NCBI RefSeq assembly: GCF_030553055.1
Contig: NZ_CP130713.1
Coordinates: forward strand, 2,666,001-2,730,000
Origin: Streptomyces sp. XD-27
Lineage (GTDB): Bacteria > Actinomycetota > Actinomycetes > Streptomycetales > Streptomycetaceae
Length of the DNA stretch: 64,000 bases
Reading direction: 5' to 3'
Below the pieces are notes generated by a model. The model saw only the letters and a list, made by a program, of their open reading frames with translations. It had not been told where the DNA came from and did no database searches. Of the stretch, positions 10,001-38,800 are shown piece after piece (positions within the stretch are counted from its first letter, which is position 1; each line of letters opens with the position of its first letter). Both the position numbers and the translations under genes were made by a program.

Positions 10001-13000
10001 ACAGCGGAGGGAGCATGCCGCCGCCGGCCTGGGCGCGCAACGCGGCCATGTCCAGTGGCATGGGCACCAGCAGCGCCTCACCGGTACGGGCCGCCGCGTC
10101 GAACAGCTCCATCCCCTGCTCGGCGGTGATGGCGGAGACCCCGCCGCGCCGCAGCCGCGCCAGTTCCGCCTCGTCGAGGTCGCCCGCCATACCGCCGGAC
10201 TCCGCCCAGAGGCCCCACGCCAGCGAACTCGCCGCCAGTCCTTGGGACTTGCGATGCTGGGCGAGGGCGTCCAGGAAGGCGTTGGCCGCCGCGTAGTTGC
10301 CCTGCCCGGCGCCGCCGAAGACGCCTGCGGCCGACGAGAACAGCACGAACGCGGACAGGTCCATGCCCTCGGTCAGCTCGTGCAGATGCCACGCCGCGTC
10401 CACCTTCGGCCGCAGGACGCGGTCGATGCGCTCCGGGGTCAGCGAGTCGATGACGCCGTCGTCGAGGACACCGGCGGTGTGGACGACGGCGGTCAGCGGG
10501 TGCGCGGCGGGGATGGCGGCCAGGGTGGCGGCCAGGGCGTCGCGGTCGGCGACGTCGCAGGCGGCCAGGGTGACCTCGGCGCCCAGCGCGGTCAGGTCGT
10601 CGCGCAGCTCGGCCGCACCGGGCGCGTCGGCGCCGCGACGGCTGAGCAGCAACAGATGCCGTACCCCGCGCTCGACGACCAGATGCCGGGCCACCAGGCG
10701 GCCGAGCGTGCCCGTCGCGCCCGTGACCAGGACCGTGCCCTCGGGGTCCAGTGTGGGGGCGTGGTGGTCAGGGGCGGCGGCCGCGCGCGCCAGGCGCGGC
10801 GTACGGAGCACGCCTTCCCGTACGGTGACCTCCTGCTCCGCGCAGGCCAGCGCGGCGGGCAGGGCCGCGAGCGACGACGCGTGGGCGTCGGTGTCCACGA
10901 GCACGATGCGACCGGGGTTTTCTGACTGGGCGGAGCGCACCAGGCCCCGCACGGCCGCGTGCGCGAGCGCGTCCGAGGTCAGGACGGCCAGGCGGGTGTC
11001 GTCGCCGAACCGCTCGTCGCCCAGCCACTGCTGGAGCAGGGCGAGGGTGTCCGCGGTGGCCCGGCGGGCGGCCTCCGGTGCCTCCGCGCCGTCTCCGGCG
11101 GGCGGGGACACGATCACGAACTCCGGTGCGGGCGTGCCGGATTCCAGCGCCGCGGCGAGCGCCGTCAGGTCGGCGTAGGCGGAAGGCTTGTTCCCCAGCC
11201 CCGCCCCTTCCCGCAACCGGGGCTCCGCCCCAGACCCCGAGTTCCCAGGGGCTTCGCCCCCGAACGCCGATGTCAGCCCGAACATGTCGGGACCCACGAC
11301 CGCCCAGCGACCCGCCGAGGAGACGGGTTCCGGCGTCGGGACCGTCGTCCACTCCACCCGGAACAGCGCGTCGCCGACGCCGCCGCCCCGGGCCGCGCCC
11401 AATTGCTCCGGCGCCACCGAGCGCAGCGCCAGACCCGCCACCGACGCCACGGGGGCGCCCGTCACGTCCGCGAGTTCGAGCCGCACGCCGCCGTTGCCGG
11501 CGGCGGAGAGCCGGACGCGCAGCGCGTCGGCGCCCACCGAGTGGACGGCCACGCCGTTCCAGGAGAACGGCAGCCGGCCGCCTTCGGCGGGCTCGACCAG
11601 GTCGCCCAGGCCGATGCCGTGCAGCACGGCGTCCAGCAGCGCCGGGTGGAGGCTGAACAGCCCGGCCCCGGGTTCGGTGCCTTCGGGGAGCGCGACTTCC
11701 GCGTAGATGTCGCCACCGCGCCGCCAGGCGGCCCGCAGGCCCTGGAAGGCGGGCCCGTAGGCGAAGCCCGCCGCTGCCAGCCCCTCGTACAGGCCGTCGG
11801 TGCCGATCCGCTCCGCGTCGGCGGGCGGCCAGGCGCTCAGGTCGAACGAGGCCGGGGTGGCGCCCTCCGCGAGCACACCGGTGGCATGCCGCAGCCACGG
11901 CTCTCCCCCAGCGCTGCCTCCCCCAGCGCGGCCGCTGGGGTGCCCCCAGGAGGTGCCCCCACCTCGACCGCGCCGTCAGGGCGCGAGTGGAACGCCAGCG
12001 AGCGGCGGCCGGTGGCGTCCTGGGCGCCGACGGCGATCTGCACCAGGACCCCGCCCCGCTCGGGCAGGATCAGCGGCGCTTCGAGGGTGAGTTCCTCCAG
12101 CAGGTCGCAGCCTGCCCGTTCGCCGGCGCGGACCGCCAGTTCCACGAACGCCGTGCCGGGCAGCAGGACGGAGCCCATGACGGCGTGGTCCGCCAGCCAG
12201 GGGTGGGTCTCCAGGGCGAGCCGGCCGGTGAACAGGAACCCTTCGGCGTCGGCGAGGGCCACGGCGGCGCCGAGCAGCGGGTGGTCGGCGGAGCCGAGTC
12301 CGGCAGCCGTGACGCCGCCGAAGTCGGTGCCCGCGTCCAGCCAGTAGTGCTCGCGCTGGAAGGCGTAGGTGGGCAATTCGACGCGCTGGGCGCCGGTGCC
12401 CGCGTAGTACGCCGCCCAGTCCAGGGCGACGCCCCGGACGTGCAGCCGGGCGAGGCCGGTGGTCAGCGCCTCGGCCTCGGGCCGGTCCTTGCGCAGGACG
12501 GGGACGAAGGCCCCGCCCTCACCGGTCACGCACTCCTGCGCCATCGCGGACAGCACTCCGTCCGGCCCCAACTCCACGTACGTCGTCACGCCCTGCGCTT
12601 CCAGCGTCCGTACGCCATCGAGGAAGCGGACCGCCTCGCGGACGTGCCGCACCCAGAAGTCGGCGGTGGTGATCTCCTCGGCGGGCACGACGGCGCCGGT
12701 CAGGCCGGAGACCACCGGGATCTTCGGCGCGTGGTACGTCAGGCTCTCGGCGACCTTGCGGAACGGCTCCAGCATGCCGTCCATACGGGGCGAGTGGAAC
12801 GCGTGGCTGACGGCGAGCCGCTTGGTCTTCCGGCCCTCGGACGCGAAGTGCTCGGCGACCTCCAACGCCGCGTCCTCGTCACCGGCGATGACGACGGACG
12901 ACGGGCCGTTGAGCGCGGCGATGTCCACCCTCTTACCGAGCAGCGGACGGACCTCGTCCTCCGACGCCTGGACGGCGATCATCGCGCCACCGGCCGGGAG

Positions 13001-15100
13001 TTCCTGCATCAGACGGCCGCGCGCCGCCACCAGCAGGCAGGCGTCCGCCAACGACAGCACGCCCGCCACATGCGCGGCGGCCAGCTCACCGATCGAGTGC
13101 CCGGACAGGAAGTCAGGGCGCAGGCCCCATGCCTCCACCAGGCGGAACAGCGCCACCTCGACCGCGAACAGCGCGGGCTGGGTGAACCCGGTCCGGTCCA
13201 GCAGCGCCGCGTCGCCGCCGAACAGCACCTCCCTCAGCGGCCGTTCGAGGCGCGGGTCCAGCTCCGCGCACACGGCGTCCAGCGCCTCGGCGAAGACGGG
13301 ATACGTCTCGCACAGCTCACGGCCCATGCCGAGCCGCTGGCTGCCCTGACCGGTGAACAGGAACGCCACCTTGCCGCGCGTCTCGGCGTCCTGGACCAGC
13401 CCGGCGGCCGTCCGGCCCTCGGCCATGGCCGCCAGGCGGTCGAGGAACTCCGCGCGGTCACCGGCGATTACCGCGGCGCGGTTCTCCAGCGCGGTGCGGG
13501 TGGTGGCGAGCGAGTAGCCGAGCGATGTCGGGTCCAGCTCGGGGTGGGCGGCCACGTGCGCGCGGAGCCGCTCGGCCTGGGCGCGCAGGGCGTCCTCGCC
13601 CTTGCCCGACAGCACCCAGGGCTGCACCGGCAGCGTCCTGTCCACGGTGCCGGGGCCGCGGTCATCCGTGTCGATGTCCTCCGAATCGATGCCCTCCGGC
13701 TCGGCGTCCTCCGGCTCCGGGGCCTGCTCGATGATCAGGTGGGCGTTGGTGCCGCTGATGCCGAACGAGGAGACGGCGGCGCGGCGCGGCCGGTTGCCGG
13801 TCTCGGGCCACGGCCGGGCCTCGGTCAGCAGCTCGACCGCGCCCGCCGCCCAGTCGACGTGCGGGGTGGGCTCGTCGACGTGCAGCGTCTTGGGGACGGT
13901 GCCGTGCTCGATGGCTTTCACCATCTTGATGACGGCGGCGACCCCGGCCGCGGCCTGGGTGTGGCCGATGTTGGACTTCACCGAGCCCAGCAGCAGCGGC
14001 CGTTCGGCGGTCCTCTCCTTGCCGTACGTGGCCAGCAGCGCCTGCGCCTCGATCGGGTCGCCCAGCGTCGTGCCCGTACCGTGCGCCTCGACGACGTCGA
14101 CGTCGGCGGCGGTGAGCCGGGCGCCGGCCAGGGCCTGGCGGATGACGCGCTGCTGGGACGGCCCGTTGGGGGCGGTGAGGCCGTTGCTCGCGCCGTCCTG
14201 GTTGATGGCGCCGCCGCGGACGACGGCCAGGACCGGATGGCCGTTGCGGCGGGCGTCGGAGAGCCGCTCCACGAGCAGCATGCCCGCGCCCTCGGACCAG
14301 CCGGTGCCGTCGGCGGCGGCCGCGAACGACTTGCAGCGGCCGTCGAAGGACAGCCCGCGCTGGCGGCTGAACTCGGTGAACGTACCCGGCGTCGACATCA
14401 CCGTGACGCCGCCGGCGAGCGCCAGCGAGCACTCGCCGTTGCGCAGCGCCTGCATGGCCAGGTGCAGGGTGACCAGCGACGACGAGCAGGCCGTGTCGAC
14501 GGTGACGGCCGGGCCCTCCAGCCCGAAGGTGTACGCGACGCGGCCGGAGGCGATGCTGCTGGAGCCGCCGGTGCCGAGATAGCCCTCGACGCCCGGCGGT
14601 ACGGCCCGCAGCCGCGAGGCGTAGTCGTGGTACATCACGCCCGCGAAGACGCCGGTGCGGCTGCCGCGCACCGTGGTGGCGTCGATACCGGCGCGCTCGA
14701 ACACCTCCCAGGTGGTCTCCAGCAGCAGCCGCTGCTGCGGGTCCATGGCCAGCGCCTCGCGCGGGTTGATCCCGAAGAACGCCGGGTCGAACTCGTTGGC
14801 GTCGTGCAGGAATCCGCCCTGGCGGACGTAGCTGGTGCCCTGGCCGTCCGGGTCGTCACTGAAGAGCCGTTCGATGTCCCAGCCGCGGTCCGTGGGGAAC
14901 GCGGAGATCGCGTCGCCGCCCTCGGACACGAGCCGCCACAGGTCCTCGGGCGAGCCGACCCCGCCGGGGTAGCGGCAGCTCATGCCGATGATCGCGATCG
15001 GCTCCCGGTCCTCCGACTCCACCTCGTGCAGGCGGCGCCGGGTCTCGTGCAGGTCGGCGGTGACCCGCTTGAGAAAGTAGCGGAGCTTTTCCTCATTCAT
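3324..15100 (-). CDS. PKS-D: terminal modular type I PKS, modules 10 and 11 plus thioesterase
   Basis: Last enzyme of the assembly line; it performs two extensions and releases the chain. Read as one gene it encodes 3925 aa once a single missing base near 11905-11970 is restored (11777 bp plus 1 is divisible by 3). Domains by approximate residue: N-terminal docking coil 1-32, KS 33-457, AT(malonyl) 578-865, DH 937-1233, KR 1452-1637, ACP 1737-1807, KS 1833-2257, AT(methylmalonyl) 2357-2637, DH 2728-3033, KR 3253-3437, ACP 3553-3628, TE 3697-3925. Start: the ATG at 15100 opens the docking sequence [13 protein letters not shown] typical of actinomycete PKS N-termini; a longer open frame back to 15247 overlaps PKS-C and has no docking-like content. 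It starts 31 bp after the PKS-C stop. Without the restored base the first product would end inside the DH of module 10. Confidence 0.9.
4215..9600 (-). other. module 11: KS-AT(methylmalonyl)-DH-KR-ACP
   Basis: Final extension module. KS ~9600-8330 with TACSSS (Cys codon 9081-9083). AT ~8030-7190 with GHSQGE and the methylmalonyl signature YASH (7425-7436). DH ~6915-6000 with the His motif [14 protein letters not shown] and [13 protein letters not shown] ~5340-4790 with NADPH loop [10 protein letters not shown]-type LDD motif, intact FSSAAG Ser and Tyr (4899-4901). ACP ~4440-4215 with Ser at 4332-4334. Predicted outcome: an alpha-methyl-alpha,beta-unsaturated thioester at the carboxyl end. It is the only DH-containing module in the window that takes methylmalonyl; its AT is nearly identical at the DNA level to that of module 5. 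Confidence 0.9.
6241..6273. repeat. interspersed palindromic repeat, copy 1
   Basis: About 33 bp with arms ctcccccagcgc and gctgggaggtgccccc, which can fold into a hairpin. It sits in the DH of module 11 right after the [11 protein letters not shown] motif and is read in frame by the PKS as [10 protein letters not shown]. The same element recurs at 11901, 28899, 41336, 45094 and 50231. Confidence 0.85.
11193..11262. repeat. Streptomyces-type GC repeat in KR linker, copy 1
   Basis: A C-rich block with cagccccgccccttcccg followed by ggggctccgccccagac and a further ggggcttcgcccc hairpin. It is read in frame as [19 protein letters not shown] within the structural (non-catalytic) part of the module 10 KR. 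A sister copy occurs at the equivalent place in the module 9 KR (17048-17105). Confidence 0.75.
11901..11970. repeat. interspersed palindromic repeat, copy 2 (compound)
   Basis: A longer compound version with two ctcccccagcgc arms, ccgctgggg and two caggaggtgccccc-like arms. It interrupts the DH of module 10 and coincides with the PKS-D reading-frame break. It contains several C5/G5 runs (for example 11905-11909 and 11920-11924) in which one base could be lost. Confidence 0.8.
11901..11970 (-). other. apparent single-base frame break in PKS-D (module 10 DH)
   Basis: Upstream of this stretch the KS-AT-DH frame reads [14 protein letters not shown] and then runs into non-PKS residues with a stop at 11837. 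Downstream the PKS resumes one frame over as [15 protein letters not shown]. Going upstream, the downstream frame meets a TGA at about 11977-11979, so the shift lies between there and about 11900. One extra G/C in this homopolymer-rich repeat joins the two halves of a normal DH. Sequencing error is likely; a true frameshift is possible. Confidence 0.85.
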
Positions 15101-15131
15101 TGGTGCGTTCCCCACGGTCTTGTCCGGCACG

Positions 15132-32833
<17,702 letters not shown>

Positions 32834-32887
32834 TGGAGTCTCACCCATGCTTGTCGTCACACACCTTGCCCGCGGATCGGAGGATCC
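32834..32887 (-). promoter_or_regulatory. PKS-B/PKS-C gap with start region of PKS-C
   Basis: 54-bp gap. On the - strand a GGTGAG lies about 8-13 bases before the ATG at 32833 and is the best ribosome-binding candidate. It favours this start over the in-frame ATG at 32848, which has no purine-rich element close by. Confidence 0.45.
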
Positions 32888-35800
32888 TCAGATTCCGAGT
32901 TCTTTCTCGATGAAGTCGAAGACCTCATCCGCCGTTGCCTCTTGCAGCTGCTCCGTCACCTCGGCGGCGCCGTCGCCGGTCGCCGCGCGGGGCTCGTTCC
33001 AGGTCGCCAGGAGTGCCTGGAGCCGGGCCGCGATCTCCGCCCGCCGCTCGCCGTCCTCGCCCGCCGGGTCCAGCACCGACAGCGCGGATTCGAGCTTGTC
33101 GAGCTCCGCGATGCCCGGCGCCGCCGCCGCGCCGCCGTCCTCGACCAGCTGCGACCGCAGGAACGCGGCGAGGGCCGCCGGAGTCGGGTGGTCGAAGACC
33201 AGCGTGGCGGGGAGCTTCCGCCCGGTGGCGGCGCCCAACCGGTTGCGCAGCTCCAGGGCGATGAGCGAGTCGAAGCCCAGTTCCTTGAACGCCCGCTGGG
33301 CGCCGACCTCGTCGGTGGTGGTGTGGCCCAGCGCGGCGGCCGCGTGGGAGCGCACCAGTTCCGTGACGACCAGCAGTTGCTCGGCGGCGGGCATGCCCGC
33401 CAGCCGCTGCCGCAGCGCGGACGCGGGGGCCTCGGCCGGGCCGGGCTCGCCGCCGCCCGCCGCCTCGGTCATCCGCCGTACCGCGGGCAGGTCGCCGATG
33501 AACGGGCTGGGGCGGACCGCCGTGTAGCCGTGGACGAACCGCTCCCACTGGATGTCGGCGACGGCGACGGCCACGTCGTCGTGGTCCAGGGCCTGCTGGA
33601 GGGCGACGATCGCGGCGGCCGGGGCCATGGCGGGCACGCCGCCGCGGTCCAGCCGCTCCCCGATGGCGCCGCCCGCGGCGAGTCCGGTGTCGCCCCAGCG
33701 GCCCCAGGCCACGGAGGTGGCGGGCAGCCCGTCGGCGCGCCGCTGCTCGGCCAGGGCGTCGAGGTAGGCGTTGGCCGCCGCGTAGTTGCCCTGCCCGGCG
33801 TCGCCGAGGGTGCCCGCGACGCCGGAGAACAGCACGAACGCGGACAGGTCCCGGCCCTGGGTGAGTTCGTGCAGGTGGCGGGCGGCGTCGGCCTTCGGTC
33901 CGAGTACGGTCGCGAACCGGTCGGGCGTCAGCGCGTCCAGGACGCCGTCGTCGAGCACACCGGCCGCGTGGACGACGGCCGTCAGCGGCCGGTCGGCGGG
34001 GACGGCGTCGAGCAGCGCCGCGACGGCCTCGCGGTCGGCCACGTCGCACACGGCGATCGTCACCTCGGCGCCCAGCGCGGTCAGTTCGTCGCGCAGCTCG
34101 GCGGCGCCGGGGGCTTCGAGCCCGCGGCGGCTGGTCAGCAGCAGATGCCGCGCGCCGCCGCGGGCCAGCCAGCGGGCCACGTGCGCGCCGAGCGCGCCCG
34201 TACCGCCGGTGACCAACGCGGTGCCGTCCGGCCGCCAGGACCGTACGGCGGGTGCGCCGGCGAGCGGGGCGTGTGCCAGCCTGCGGACGAAGACGCCGGA
34301 AGCGCGCACGGCGAGCTGGTCCTCGCCGTCGGCGGCGGTGAGCACCCCGGCCAGCCGGGACAGCGCCCGCTCGTCGGCGGCGGCCGGGAGGTCGACCAGG
34401 CCGCCCCAGCGCTCGGGGTGCTCCAGGGCCGCGGTCCGGCCCAGGCCCCACACCGGCGCCTGCGCGGGGTCGGCCAGCCGGTCCGAGCGGCTGACGGAGA
34501 CGGCGCCGCGGGTGGCACACCACAGCGGGGCGTCCACGTCGGCGTCGCCGAGGGCCTGCACGAGGGCGGCGGTACCGGCGAGCCCGGCGTGCACCCCGTC
34601 GGGGCCGGGCTCCTGGGCGAGCGCCAGCAGGGACAGCACCCCGGTGACGGCGGCGGATCCGGCACCGTCCCGTGCGGGGGCGGCCTCGCGTCCGTCGCGG
34701 GAGGTCGCGTACTCACCGAGCTCCGCCGCCTCCGCGCCCGTGCCGTTCCCGGCGCCCACAGTGCTCGCGGCGTTCCCGGTGTTCCTGATGCTCCCGGCGT
34801 TCCCGGCGAGCTCCGCGCGCAGCCGCGCGGTCAGGGCCGCGCGGTCCACGGCGTCGGCGTCCACGGCGTCGACGTCCACGACGAGCCGCCGTACGGCGGC
34901 GCCGCGTTCGGCGAGCATGCGGGCGGCGCCGGCGGCCCAGGCGCCGTCGGCCTCCGTACGCGGTACGACGAGCAACCACGTGCCGGAGAGCCGTCCGGGC
35001 TGCCCCTCGGGCCGGGGCTGCCAGGTGACGCGGTAGCGCCAGCCGTCGACGGTGGACTGCTCGCGGGCCTGCTTGCGCCAGGAGGACAGCGCGGGCAGGA
35101 CGGCGCCGAGCGAGTCCAGCCCGTCGGGGTCGGCGAACTCCAGGGTTCCGGCCAGGGTTTCCAGGTCCTCGCGCTCGACGGCCTTCCAGAAGCGGGCGTC
35201 GACGTCGTCGGCGCGCTGCGCCGGGACGGTGGTCTCGACGGCGGGGGCCTGCGGCCACAGGTGCTGGTGCTGGAAGGCGTACGTGGGCAGGTCGACGCGG
35301 CGCGCGTCGTCGCCGTACACGGCCCGCCAGTCCACGGCCACACCACGCGTCCACGCCTCGCCCAGCGACAGCCAGAAGCGCTCCAGGCCGCCCTCGTCTC
35401 GGCGCAGCGAACCGAGCACGGCGACAGCGCGATCCGCGTCCTCGGCCGTCTCCTGCACGCCCATCGTCAGCACCGGATGCGCACTGGACTCGATGAAGAC
35501 CCCGAAGCCCTCGTCCAGCAACCGCCGGACAGCCGATTCCAGTTCGACCGTGCGCCGCAGGTTGGTGAACCAGTACTCCGCGTCCAGCTCCGGGCCCGTC
35601 ACCCACTCCCCCGTGACGGTCGACAGGAACGGCACCTGGGGCGCCTGCGGCCGGATCGGCGCCAGGCAGGCCAGGAGCTCCTCGCGGAGCAGCTCCACCT
35701 GCGCCGAGTGCGAGGCGTAGTCGACGGGGACACGGCGCGCCCGGACCTCGTCGGCCTCGCAGGAGGCCAGGAACTCGTCCAGTGCGGCGGGCTCGCCGGA

Positions 35801-38800
35801 GACGACAACGGAGGACGGGCCGTTGACCGCCGCCACCGAGATCCGCTCCTCCCCCCACCGCTCGATCCGCTCCCGCACCCGCGCGACCGGCAGCGCCACC
35901 GACACCATGCCGCCCAGACCGGCCAGCTCGCGGCCGATCACCTGGCTGCGCAGCGCCACGACCCGGGCCGCGTCCGGCAGGGACAGCGCCCCGGCGACGC
36001 ACGCGGCGGCGATCTCGCCCTGGGAGTGGCCCACCACGGCCGACGGCTCGACGCCCACGGAGCGCCACAGCTCGGCCAGCGACACCATCACCGCGAACAG
36101 CACCGGCTGGACGACGTCCACCCGCTCCAGCGACGGCGCACCCTCGACCCCCCGCAGCACATCCACCAACGACCAGTCGGTGAACTCCGCGAGCGCGGCG
36201 GCGCACTCATCGATCCGGGCAGAGAACACTGGCGAAGCATCCAACAGGCCCACGGCCATGCCTACCCATTGCGACCCCTGTCCCGGGAACAGGAACGCCC
36301 CCTTGCCCCCGATACCGGACCCCTGTACGAGGCCGGGCAGGGCCTGTCCGCGGGCCAGGGCGTCCAGGCCGCGCACGAAGTCGGGGCGGTCGGTGCCCAC
36401 CAGGACGGCGCGCTCCTCCAGCGTGCTCCGGGTGGTGGCCAGCGACCAGCCGACGTCGACCGGGCGCGGCGCCGGTTCGGCCTCCAGGTGAGCCAGCAGC
36501 TTCCGCGCCTGGTCCCGCAGGCCCGCCTCCGTGCGGCCGGAGAGCACCCACGGCAGGGGGTGGCCGGGACCGGGGTGATCGGGGCTGGGGTGACCGGGGC
36601 CGAGGTGATCGAGGCCGGGGTGATCGGGGCTGCCTCCGGGGTCTTGCCGGAGGGCTCTTCGGCGGGTGCCTGCTCCAGGATGGCGTGCGCGTTGGTGCCG
36701 CTGAAGCCGAAGGAGGAGACGGCGCCGCGGCGCGGGCGGTCGGCGTCCGGCCACGGCGTGGCCTCGGTCACCAGCGACACCGCGCCCGCCGACCAGTCGA
36801 CGTGCGGGGTCGGTTCGGCGATGTGCAGGGACTCCGGTACGACGCCGTGCCGCATGGCCAGGACCAGCTTCATCACGCCCGCGACGCCGGCGGCCGCCTG
36901 GGCGTGCCCGATGTTGGACTTGACGGAGCCGAGCAGCACGGGCCGGTCCGCGGGCCGGTCCTGGCCGTAGGTGGCCAGCAGCGCCTGCGCCTCGATCGGG
37001 TCGCCGAGCGTCGTGCCCGTGCCGTGCGCCTCGACCACGTCCACGTCCGCGTACGACAGCCGGGCGTTGGCGAGCGCCTGCCGGATGACGCGCTGCTGGG
37101 ACGGGCCGTTCGGGGCGGTCAGGCCGTTGCTGGCGCCGTCCTGGTTGATGGCGGTGCCGCGGACGACGGCCAGCACCGGGTGGCCGTTGCGCCGGGCGTC
37201 GGAGAGCCGCTCGACGAGCAGCATGCCGACGCCCTCGGCCGGGCTGAAGCCGTCGGCGTCCGACGAGAACGCCTTGCTCCGGCCGTCGGAGGCCAGTCCG
37301 CGCTGGCGGCTGAACTCGATGAACGTGCCCGGCGTCGCCATGACGGTGACCCCGCCCGCCAGGGCCACGGCGCACTCGCCGTTCCGCAGCGCCTGCACGG
37401 CCAGGTGCAGCGCCACGAGGGAGGCGGAGCAGGCCGTGTCGACGGTGACCGCCGGGCCCTCCAGGCCGAAGGTGTAGGAGAGCCGGCCGGAGACGACGCT
37501 GGCGGCGCTACCGGTGGCCAGGTGCCCCTCGTAGCCGCCGTCGGTGGTGTTCCGCATGAGGAGGGAGTAGTCGGAGCCGTTGGTGCCGACGAAGACCCCG
37601 GCCTGGCTGCCGCGCAGGGACACCGGGTCGATGCCGGCCCGCTCGAACGCCTCCCACGAGGTCTCCAGCAGCAGCCGCTGCTGCGGGTCCATCGCCATGG
37701 CCTCGCGCGGCGAGATCCCGAAGAAGCCGGGGTCGAACTCGGCGGCGCCGGTGAGGAATCCACCCTCCCGGGTGTAGCTGGTGCCCTGTGCGTCCGGGTC
37801 CGGGTTGTACAGGGATGCCACGTCCCAGCCGCGGTCGGCGGGGAACTCCGACAGCGCGTCGCCGCCGGAGGCGAGCAGCTGCCACAGTTCCTCGGGGGTG
37901 CGGACGCCGCCGGGGAAGCGGCAGCTCATGGCCACGATGGCGATGGGCTCGCCGGCGTCCGCCTGGGCCGCTGGGACGGGGAGCGGGGCGGCGCTCGCCG
38001 CATGCTGCCCGCCGGACGACTCCGTCCGCAGGTGCCTGGCGAGGGCCGTCGGGGTCGGGTAGTCGAAGATCAGCGTGGGCGGCAGCTTGAGTCCGGTGGC
38101 CGCGCCGAGCCGGTTGCGCAGTTCGACGGCGGTCAGGGAGTCGAAGCCCAGCTCCTTGAAGGCCCGGCCCGCCTCGACGGCCTCGGGTCCGGCGTACCCG
38201 AGGACAGCCGCGACCGCGCCGCGCACCAGGTCCAGCAGCAGCCGCTCCTGCTCGGGCTCGGGCAGCCCGCCGAGCTGCTGCGCCAGGGCGGCGGCGCCGC
38301 CCGCCGCGTCCTCGTCGGCGGCCCCGCTCATGTCCTTGATGACGTCCCGGGCCTCGGGCAGGTCGTGCAGCAACGGCCGGGAGCGGCCGGAGGTGAAGGC
38401 CAGGACGAAGCGCTTCCACTCCATGTCGACGACGGTCAGGGCGGTCTCGTCGCGGTCCAGGGCGTGCTGGAGCGCGGTGACGGCCGACGCCGGGGCCATC
38501 TCGATGACACCGTGGCGGCGCATCCGGTCGCCGACCGCCCCCTCGGCCATGCCGCCCTCGCCCCACGGACCCCAGGCGAGGGAGGTGGCGGGCAGCCCGG
38601 CGGCGCGCCGGTACTCGGCGAAGGCATCGAGGAAGGCGTTGCCCGGCGCGTAGTTGCCCTGGCCGGGCGCGCCGAAGGTGGCGGCGAAGGAGGAGAACAG
38701 CACGAACGCGGACAGGTCCCGGTCCTTGGTGAGTTCGTGCAGGTGGAGCGTGGCGTCGACCTTGACCTTCAGCACCCGGTCGACCTGCTCCGGCGTCAGC

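Larger units (their letters stand above)
9600..15100 (-). other. module 10: KS-AT(malonyl)-DH-KR-ACP
   Basis: First module of PKS-D. KS ~15005-13730 with TACSSS (Cys 14486-14488). AT ~13365-12505 with GHSIGE and HAFHSPRM, the malonyl signature. DH ~12290-11400 with [14 protein letters not shown] and [11 protein letters not shown]; the frame break falls inside it between these two motifs. KR ~10745-10190 with LDD (B type) and Tyr at 10293-10295. ACP ~9890-9680 with Ser 9786-9788. Predicted to introduce an E double bond if the DH is translated intact. The structural half of its KR contains a second-family repeat at 11193-11262. Confidence 0.88.
32888..37950 (-). other. module 6: KS-AT(methylmalonyl)-KR*-ACP with Ser-to-Gly KR
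   Basis: KS ~37950-36675 with TACSAS (Cys 37429-37431) and SNIGHAQ. AT ~36310-35440 with GHSQGE and YASH (35708-35719). KR ~34215-33680 keeps [13 protein letters not shown], Lys and Tyr (33782-33784), but reads FSGVAGTLG so the catalytic Ser position is Gly (codon 33821-33823). ACP ~33360-33160, Ser 33266-33268; docking region 33115-32888. Outcome: alpha-methyl with either a beta-keto (KR inactive) or a beta-hydroxy group. The frame break lies in its KS-AT linker. Confidence 0.88.

Noticed and set aside
4164..10925. Giant + strand open frame opposite PKS-D
   Set aside because: It is antisense to clear KS/AT/DH/KR domains. Very high GC makes the opposite strand stop-free; the translation is Arg/Gly/Gln-rich with no recognisable domain.
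3324..11876. Independent gene starting in mid-DH at 11876
   Set aside because: The candidate start is a GTG inside a conserved DH motif (HATGVLAEG) with no ribosome site; it is the continuation of PKS-D.
32888..37375. Independent PKS gene starting at 37375
   Set aside because: Its first part is an out-of-frame reading of the module 6 KS; real sequence starts at the KS-AT linker after 36556.
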